This document shows positions 59,372 through 64,000 of a stretch of 64,000 nt of DNA, piece after piece. A program made the position numbers and the translations under genes. The DNA comes from Ensifer canadensis (GTDB taxonomy: Bacteria; Pseudomonadota; Alphaproteobacteria; Rhizobiales; Rhizobiaceae): NCBI RefSeq assembly GCF_017488845.2, contig NZ_CP083370.1, positions 2,356,001-2,420,000 of the forward strand. The letters are read 5' to 3'. The stretch's first letter is position 1. Each line of letters starts with the position of its first letter. Below the pieces are notes generated by a model, which worked only from the letters and a program-made list of their open reading frames with translations, ran no database searches and was not told the DNA's origin.

Positions 59372-61815
59372 GCGCGCAGTCTTTCATTGGAGGGATCCCA
59401 GAGCGGCTGGTCGGCCTCGACGGTCGCCTTGAAGCGGTCGCCGAAGATCTCGACCTCGATCTCGTTGCCGGGCACGGCGAGATCGGCGCGCAGCATGCCG
59501 AGCGCAATCGACTTGCCGACGCGGTAGCCCCAGTTGCCCGAGGTCGTTTCGCCCACCACCTGGCCGTCCGACCAGAGCGTCGACATATACGGCGCGTCGC
59601 AGCCGTCGGCGGCGACTGTCAAAGTGACGAAACGTTTGCTGACACCCTGCTGCTTTTCGCGCTCCAGCGCCGCCTTGCCTTTGAAGCCGGGCTTTGCCCA
59701 GTCGACGAAGCGCTCCAGCCCGCCCTGCAGGATGGTGTAATCGGTGGAAAGGTCGCCCTTCCAGGCGCGGTAGCCCTTCTCGATGCGCAGGCTGTCGAGC
59801 GCCTCCATGCCGAAGGGTTTCAGGCCATGTTTCTCTCCGGCAGCCCAGACGGCATCGAAGATCGCGGCGGTATCGTCCACCTTGGTGTGGATCTCCCAGC
59901 CGAGTTCACCGGCAAAGGATACCCGCACCAACTGGCAGTAGCGCCCGGCAATCTGCGCTGTCTGGTGCGTGAGCCAGCCCTTGGCGAGATCCGCATCGCT
60001 GACATCGGCAAGGATGTCGCGCGATTTCGGCCCGGTGAGGATCTGGCAGCTAAACTGCGTGGTGACATCGTCAAGCGTGAACGCGGCATCGGCGGGCCGA
60101 TGTTTCTGCAGCCATTCGAGATCGTGCCACTGCGCCGTTGCCGCCGTGATCAGGACGAAGAAATCCTCGTCCAGCATCATCACCGACATTTCGGTGACGA
60201 TGCGGCCCTTGTCGTCGGAGAAATAGGCAAGGCCGATGCGGCCCGGCTTCGGCACCCGGCCGGTGATCAGGCCCGAGAGCCATTCGGTCGCGCCCTTGCC
60301 CTTGATCCGGAAGCGCGAGAACCCCGGCAGGTCGAGGATGCCGGCGGCATCGCGCACGGCGAGACACTCTTCCTCGATGCGCTTGGCCCACGGCCCCGCC
60401 CGCCCCCAGGTCTGCGTTGCCTCTTCGGAGGTGTCGTCACCTGATTTGGCGTACCACATCGCCCGTTCCCAGCCGTTATAGGGCTTGAATTGCGCGCCGA
60501 GTGCCTGGATCCGGTCGTGGATCGGCGACAGCTTCTTGCCGCGACCCGCCGCCCAATAGTGCTTCGGAAAATGCATCGCGTACTCGTGGCCGTAGATCTC
60601 CATGCCCTTGGCGATGCAATAGTCCTGGTCGGTATAGTCGGTGTACCGGCGTGGATCGCAGGACCACATGTCCCATTCCGTCTGGCCCTCGGTGATCCAC
60701 TCAGCCAGCACCTTGCCGGCGCCGCCGGCCTGGCAGATGCCGAAGGTGAAGACGCAGGCCTCAAACGCGTTCGGCACGCCGGGCATCGGCCCGATCAGCG
60801 GATTGCCGTCGGGCGCATAGGGGATCGGGCCGTTGATGATCCGCGACAGCCCCGCGGTCCCAAGGATCGGCACGCGCTCGACAGCGTCGTTCAGATACCA
60901 TTCCAGCCGATCGAGATCGTCAGGGAAGAGCTGGAACGAAAAGTCCTCGGGCATCGGATCGTCTGATGTCGTCCAGTGTGCCCGGCAGTTACGCTCATAG
61001 GGCCCGAGGTTCATGCCGTTCTTCTCCTGGCGGAGATAATAGGAGCTGTCGACATCGCGCAAGAGCGGCAGCTTGTGTCCGACCTCCTTCGACCAGGCGG
61101 CCAGTTCCGGGATCTCGTCGAACAGCACGTACTGATGGCTCATCACCATCATCGGCACGTCGCGGCCGAACATCTTGCCGACCTCGCGGGCATAGTAGCC
61201 GGCGGCGTTGACGACGTATTCGCAGCGGATTTCGCCCTGCGGCGTCGAGATCACCCATTCGTCGTTTTCGCGGCGCGCCGCCGTAACGGGACAGAAGCGG
61301 ATGATCTTTGCGCCCATGTCGCGCGCGCCCTTGGCCAGCGCCTGCGTCAGCTGCGCCGGGTCGATGTCGCCGTCATAGGGGTCGTAGAGCGCACCGGTCA
61401 GCTCGTGCGTTTCGAGGAACGGATAACGGCTGCGCATCTCGTCGGGCGTCAGGATGTCGAGGTCCATGCCCTGGTAGCGACCCATGCCGACGACACGCTT
61501 GAACTCCTGCAGCCGCTCCTTCGAGTGGCCGAGCCTTATCGAGCCGGTGACGTGGTAGTTCATCGGATAATCGACGAGCGCACCGAGATCGCGGTAGAGC
61601 GAGGCGGAATAGCGCTGCATGTTCATGATCGACCAGGACGACGAGAAGGTCGGCACGTTGCCGGCCGCATGCCAGGTCGATCCGGCCGTCAGCTCGTTCT
61701 TTTCCAGAAGCACGCAGTCGGTCCAGCCGGCCTTGGCAAGATGGTAGAGCGAGGAAGCGCCGATCGCTCCCCCACCGATGATCACGACACGCGCGTGAGA
61801 CGGCAAATTCGACAT
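59368..61815 (-). CDS. FAD-dependent dimethylglycine/sarcosine dehydrogenase-type protein, second paralogue
   Basis: Also 815 residues with the same architecture as its neighbour: FAD segment VIIGGGAIGASSLYHLAKAG, covalent-FAD candidate His49 in GSTWHAAG, and a C-terminal GcvT-type domain (AGILDLPGFSRFRIKG, FAGELGWEIHTK). The two proteins differ enough to suggest different substrates, for example dimethylglycine for one and sarcosine for the other. GAGGGAA precedes the ATG at 61815; the frame continues upstream to 61869 without a better start. First gene of this minus-strand operon, divergent from a LysR regulator. Confidence 0.88.
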   Translation of the reverse strand: MSNLPSHARVVIIGGGAIGASSLYHLAKAGWTDCVLLEKNELTAGSTWHAAGNVPTFSSSWSIMNMQRYSASLYRDLGALVDYPMNYHVTGSIRLGHSKERLQEFKRVVGMGRYQGMDLDILTPDEMRSRYPFLETHELTGALYDPYDGDIDPAQLTQALAKGARDMGAKIIRFCPVTAARRENDEWVISTPQGEIRCEYVVNAAGYYAREVGKMFGRDVPMMVMSHQYVLFDEIPELAAWSKEVGHKLPLLRDVDSSYYLRQEKNGMNLGPYERNCRAHWTTSDDPMPEDFSFQLFPDDLDRLEWYLNDAVERVPILGTAGLSRIINGPIPYAPDGNPLIGPMPGVPNAFEACVFTFGICQAGGAGKVLAEWITEGQTEWDMWSCDPRRYTDYTDQDYCIAKGMEIYGHEYAMHFPKHYWAAGRGKKLSPIHDRIQALGAQFKPYNGWERAMWYAKSGDDTSEEATQTWGRAGPWAKRIEEECLAVRDAAGILDLPGFSRFRIKGKGATEWLSGLITGRVPKPGRIGLAYFSDDKGRIVTEMSVMMLDEDFFVLITAATAQWHDLEWLQKHRPADAAFTLDDVTTQFSCQILTGPKSRDILADVSDADLAKGWLTHQTAQIAGRYCQLVRVSFAGELGWEIHTKVDDTAAIFDAVWAAGEKHGLKPFGMEALDSLRIEKGYRAWKGDLSTDYTILQGGLERFVDWAKPGFKGKAALEREKQQGVSKRFVTLTVAADGCDAPYMSTLWSDGQVVGETTSGNWGYRVGKSIALGMLRADLAVPGNEIEVEIFGDRFKATVEADQPLWDPSNERLRA

Positions 61816-61891
61816 GCACTGTTCCCTCGTTTTGCCGGAATTCTTGCCGTCGAAACGAGGCGCCATCAAGCGATGGAAACAGGCTTTATTG

Positions 61892-61906
61892 ATCGAAGAA
61901 TTCGAT
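61892..61906. promoter_or_regulatory. ATCGAA-GAA-TTCGAT, candidate LysR box
   Basis: Perfect 15-bp inverted repeat with a T-N11-A core, in the 122-base gap between the flavoprotein gene and the divergent LysR gene. Confidence 0.55.
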
Positions 61907-61937
61907 TAGATTGAGTGGAACTTCGAAACCGGATGGG

Positions 61938-62810
61938 ATGCCGATGCAAGTGGATCTGATCGAGACGTTTCTGGACCTGATGGAAACCCGTTCCTTCAAC
62001 CGCACGGCCGAGCGGCTGAACATCACCCAGTCCACCGTTTCCCACCGCGTCAAGGCGCTGGAGGCACAGTTCAATCGCAAGCTCTTTACCCGCAACAAGG
62101 GTGGAACCGTGCCGACAGCCGCCGGACTCAGGTTTCTAGACTACGCAATAGCCTTGCAAAACCAGTGGCATGAGGCAACGCGCGCGGTCACCAATGCCGG
62201 CGCGCTGGAGCGCTCCATGCGGCTCGGCATCCAGCACGATCTGGCCGAAGCCTTTGCCGGCGAATGGCTATTCACGATCAGGCGTGAGCTGCCGACAACC
62301 GAAATCTACATGGAAGCGGATTATTCCAACCAGATGAACCGGGATCTCGGCGCCGGCAACCTCGACCTCGCCATGCTCTATACCCCGCACTATCTGCCCG
62401 ATCTTCATTACGAAAGGATCGGCGATCTGCATTACATGATGGTGAGCACGGAAGCGGCTGCGCTATCGGATATCAGGGTCGAGACCTATATCCAGGCGAT
62501 CTATTCGCCGGCCTTCGATCGCGCTCACCGGCTGGCTCTGCCGCATCTCTCCGCAGCGCCTGTTGCGACCGGCCAGAACATGGCGATCACCATGCTCCTG
62601 CATTCGCTCGGCGGAGCCGCCTATGTCACCACCGCAACGGCCAGACGGCTGACGCAATCCGGCCACGTCGCCCTTGTTGCCGATGCGCCGGTGATCCCGC
62701 AGACGGTCTACGCCGCCACCAGTCTGCGCACCCGTCATGCCCATCAGCACCGCAAGATCATCGGTGCGATGGAGGTGCTGCTTTCCGCAGGAAATGAGGA
62801 GGAAGCCTAA
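61938..62810 (+). CDS. LysR-type transcriptional regulator of the betaine demethylation genes
   Basis: A 290-residue LysR protein: helix-turn-helix at residues 3-64 (LMETRSFNRTAERLNITQST, LFTRNKGGTVPTAAG) and an effector domain (SMRLGIQHDLAEAFAGEWLF, DLAMLYTPHYLPDLHYERIG). It is divergent from the flavoprotein operon and has a T-N11-A palindrome 32 bases before its start. The ATG at 61938 follows GGATGGG; an ATG at 61944 is equally possible. It ends 6 bases before a convergent permease gene. Confidence 0.87.
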   Translation: MPMQVDLIETFLDLMETRSFNRTAERLNITQSTVSHRVKALEAQFNRKLFTRNKGGTVPTAAGLRFLDYAIALQNQWHEATRAVTNAGALERSMRLGIQHDLAEAFAGEWLFTIRRELPTTEIYMEADYSNQMNRDLGAGNLDLAMLYTPHYLPDLHYERIGDLHYMMVSTEAAALSDIRVETYIQAIYSPAFDRAHRLALPHLSAAPVATGQNMAITMLLHSLGGAAYVTTATARRLTQSGHVALVADAPVIPQTVYAATSLRTRHAHQHRKIIGAMEVLLSAGNEEEA

Positions 62811-62816
62811 TGTACG

Positions 62817-63488
62817 TTACGCCATTCGGCGCTGGATCAGCCGCTGTAAAAACATCAGGATCGAGACGATCGCAAGATAGTAGACGAGTGCTGCCGAATA
62901 CCATTCGACGAAGCGGAAACTCGACGCGATCGCGTCGTTGACGACGGCCATGATCTCCCGCATCGAAATCACATAGGCAAGCGAGGTCAGCTTGATCAGG
63001 TTGATGAACTCGTTGACGAGCACCGGCATGACGATGCGCAAGGCCTGCGGCAGGACGACGAGGCCGAAGGTCTGCAGGCGGTTGAGCCCGAGCGCGCGTG
63101 CCGCATCTGTCTGCCCCTGGCCGATCGCCGTGAGCGCCCCGCGCATCGCTTCGGCCATATAGGCGGTCGTCACCAGCGTGAAGGCGATGAAGGCGGCGGC
63201 AAAGGGCGTGTACCAGGGCGCGCGCGTCAGGCCGGGAAAGAGCTGCGGCGCACCGTTCCAGACGATCAGCAGCACCAGGATGAGCGGCGACGAGCGAAAC
63301 AGCCAGACATAGAGCTGGGCCGCCGTGCGCCGCACCGCCGCCATCGAGTTCAGGGCGACGGCGAGCGGCAGGCAGAGCAGAAACGAGGCGACCTGAACCA
63401 GGATGGACAGCAGGATCGCGATGGCCGCCCCCTGCAACATGACCGGCATGGTCAGGGCATCCAGAAACAGTTTCGTGTCGAAGTTCAT
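62817..63488 (-). CDS. Amino-acid-type ABC transporter permease
   Basis: A 223-residue membrane protein of the HisM/GlnP polar amino acid family: VYVWLF-type opening (QLYVWLFRSSPLILVLLIVW), EAA loop ALTAIGQGQTDAARALGLNR, and LVNEFINLIKLTSLAYVISM. It lies 22 bases downstream of the binding-protein gene. A single permease is seen here; a partner and the ATPase may lie elsewhere. Confidence 0.9.
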   Translation of the reverse strand: MNFDTKLFLDALTMPVMLQGAAIAILLSILVQVASFLLCLPLAVALNSMAAVRRTAAQLYVWLFRSSPLILVLLIVWNGAPQLFPGLTRAPWYTPFAAAFIAFTLVTTAYMAEAMRGALTAIGQGQTDAARALGLNRLQTFGLVVLPQALRIVMPVLVNEFINLIKLTSLAYVISMREIMAVVNDAIASSFRFVEWYSAALVYYLAIVSILMFLQRLIQRRMA

Positions 63489-63510
63489 GCCCTGTCCACC
63501 TTTTCAAGCC

Positions 63511-64000
63511 TCAACGATCGTAATCGACGTCGAACAGCGCCGGGTCCAGCCCGTATTTCTTGGCGATGCCGGCAAAAAAACCCTGCTCCTTCAGGGCCTT
63601 CAGCCCAGCCTTGACCGCGGCCGCATCGCTGCCTTCCTGGCGGCTGTAGATGCCGTAGGTGAAATCCGATGCCCACGTGTAGGGAAGCTGCAGCGTCCCG
63701 TCGGAACGCGAGGCGCGGTAGGCGCCTTCGGCCTCTTCGGTCATCGTCGCATCGACGCGGCCGACGAGGACCTGCTGGTAGGCCGCCTGCTGGGTCGGAT
63801 ATTCCTGGACCTCGACCGGCGGCTGACCCTTGGCGATCAGTTCCTTGTTCAGGGGCTCGATCCGCTCCTGCTTGTAGTAGGCGCCGGCTTCGAGCGCGAT
63901 CACCTTGCCGCTCAGATCCTCCGGCGCCTTGATTGTGTCGCTACCGGCCTTGGTCACCATCGCGGTGGCCGATTTCATGTAGGACACGCCGTCATAAGTC
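63511..64000 (-). CDS. Amino-acid-type ABC substrate-binding protein (5' part outside window)
   Basis: The frame is open to the window edge, so only the C-terminal 162 residues are present. They match family 3 binding proteins (DLSGKVIALEAGAYYKQERI, GRVDATMTEEAEGAYRASRS, FAGIAKKYGLDPALFDVDYD). Such proteins bind polar amino acids, opines or related compounds for the adjacent permease. Its start and signal peptide lie beyond 64000. Confidence 0.87.
   Translation of the reverse strand, partial: TYDGVSYMKSATAMVTKAGSDTIKAPEDLSGKVIALEAGAYYKQERIEPLNKELIAKGQPPVEVQEYPTQQAAYQQVLVGRVDATMTEEAEGAYRASRSDGTLQLPYTWASDFTYGIYSRQEGSDAAAVKAGLKALKEQGFFAGIAKKYGLDPALFDVDYDR

Noticed and set aside
1..64000. tRNA, rRNA, insertion sequence or prophage genes
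   Set aside because: None recognised: no cloverleaf anticodon arms with CCA-type ends, no transposase, integrase or phage structural proteins.

Overview
The window reads as chromosomal DNA of a rhizobial alphaproteobacterium, most likely Sinorhizobium/Ensifer or a close relative. The evidence is high GC with dense operons, many ABC importers of the polyamine, peptide and amino-acid types, and four kinds of small intergenic palindromic repeats of the sort found in Rhizobiaceae. A fhuF-fhuP pair next to a polyamine-type ABC operon also resembles what I recall of the S. meliloti chromosome. I see no rRNA, tRNA, prophage, insertion sequence or CRISPR array; the content is almost entirely catabolism, uptake and local regulators.

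Layout. 1-3121: the tail of a sugar-type ABC operon with its SorC regulator, two copies of a 112-bp repeat, and a LuxR regulator. 3308-8157: a polyamine-type ABC importer (ATPase, binding protein, two permeases) plus a short-chain dehydrogenase. 8454-17195 (minus strand): a block that fits ergothioneine breakdown, with a divergent LysR regulator at 17405 that carries two DNA-binding domains. 18834-26906: carnitine/gamma-butyrobetaine catabolism (GlxA-type regulator, BKACE, fused carnitine dehydrogenase-thioesterase, acyl-CoA dehydrogenase, ADP-forming CoA ligase, CaiD). 27247-35529: a peptide-type ABC importer with a fused double ATPase, then a second paralogous binding protein behind its own HTH regulator. 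35652-44864: mixed single genes (CocE-type hydrolase, HPP protein, a frameshifted TetR gene, SRPBCC protein, MFS pump, GFA protein, ACT protein, exported MsrA, alpha/beta hydrolase with LysR). 45070-50624: a second polyamine-type ABC importer with an aminobutyraldehyde dehydrogenase. 50692-53373: a SnoaL protein and siderophore-iron genes. 53534-55222: a membrane protein, an isochorismatase-fold hydrolase and an AsnC regulator. 55387-62810: glycine betaine demethylation (Rieske oxygenase and two 815-residue dimethylglycine/sarcosine dehydrogenase-like flavoproteins) with a LysR regulator. 62817-64000: part of an amino-acid ABC importer.

The standout is the minus-strand block 9454-17195. It encodes a histidine ammonia-lyase homologue that lacks the Ala-Ser-Gly triad needed to build the MIO cofactor, a urocanase homologue with altered active-site positions, a DUF917 protein (the S-methyl-thiohydantoin desulfurase family), a hydantoinase-type amidohydrolase and an N-carbamoyl-amino-acid hydrolase. 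In order these match ergothioneine -> thiourocanate + trimethylamine -> thiohydantoin propionate -> hydantoin propionate + sulfide -> N-carbamoylglutamate -> glutamate. Enzymes of this route have been described in other bacteria; the cluster here, its double-HTH LysR regulator and the paired 13-bp direct repeats 21 bp apart in the control region look new.

A theme ties the window together: ergothioneine, carnitine/gamma-butyrobetaine and glycine betaine are all trimethylammonium compounds. Carnitine breakdown at 20-22 kb delivers glycine betaine, and the genes at 55-62 kb would take it on to glycine. Several regulators have clear candidate operators next to them, listed individually below.
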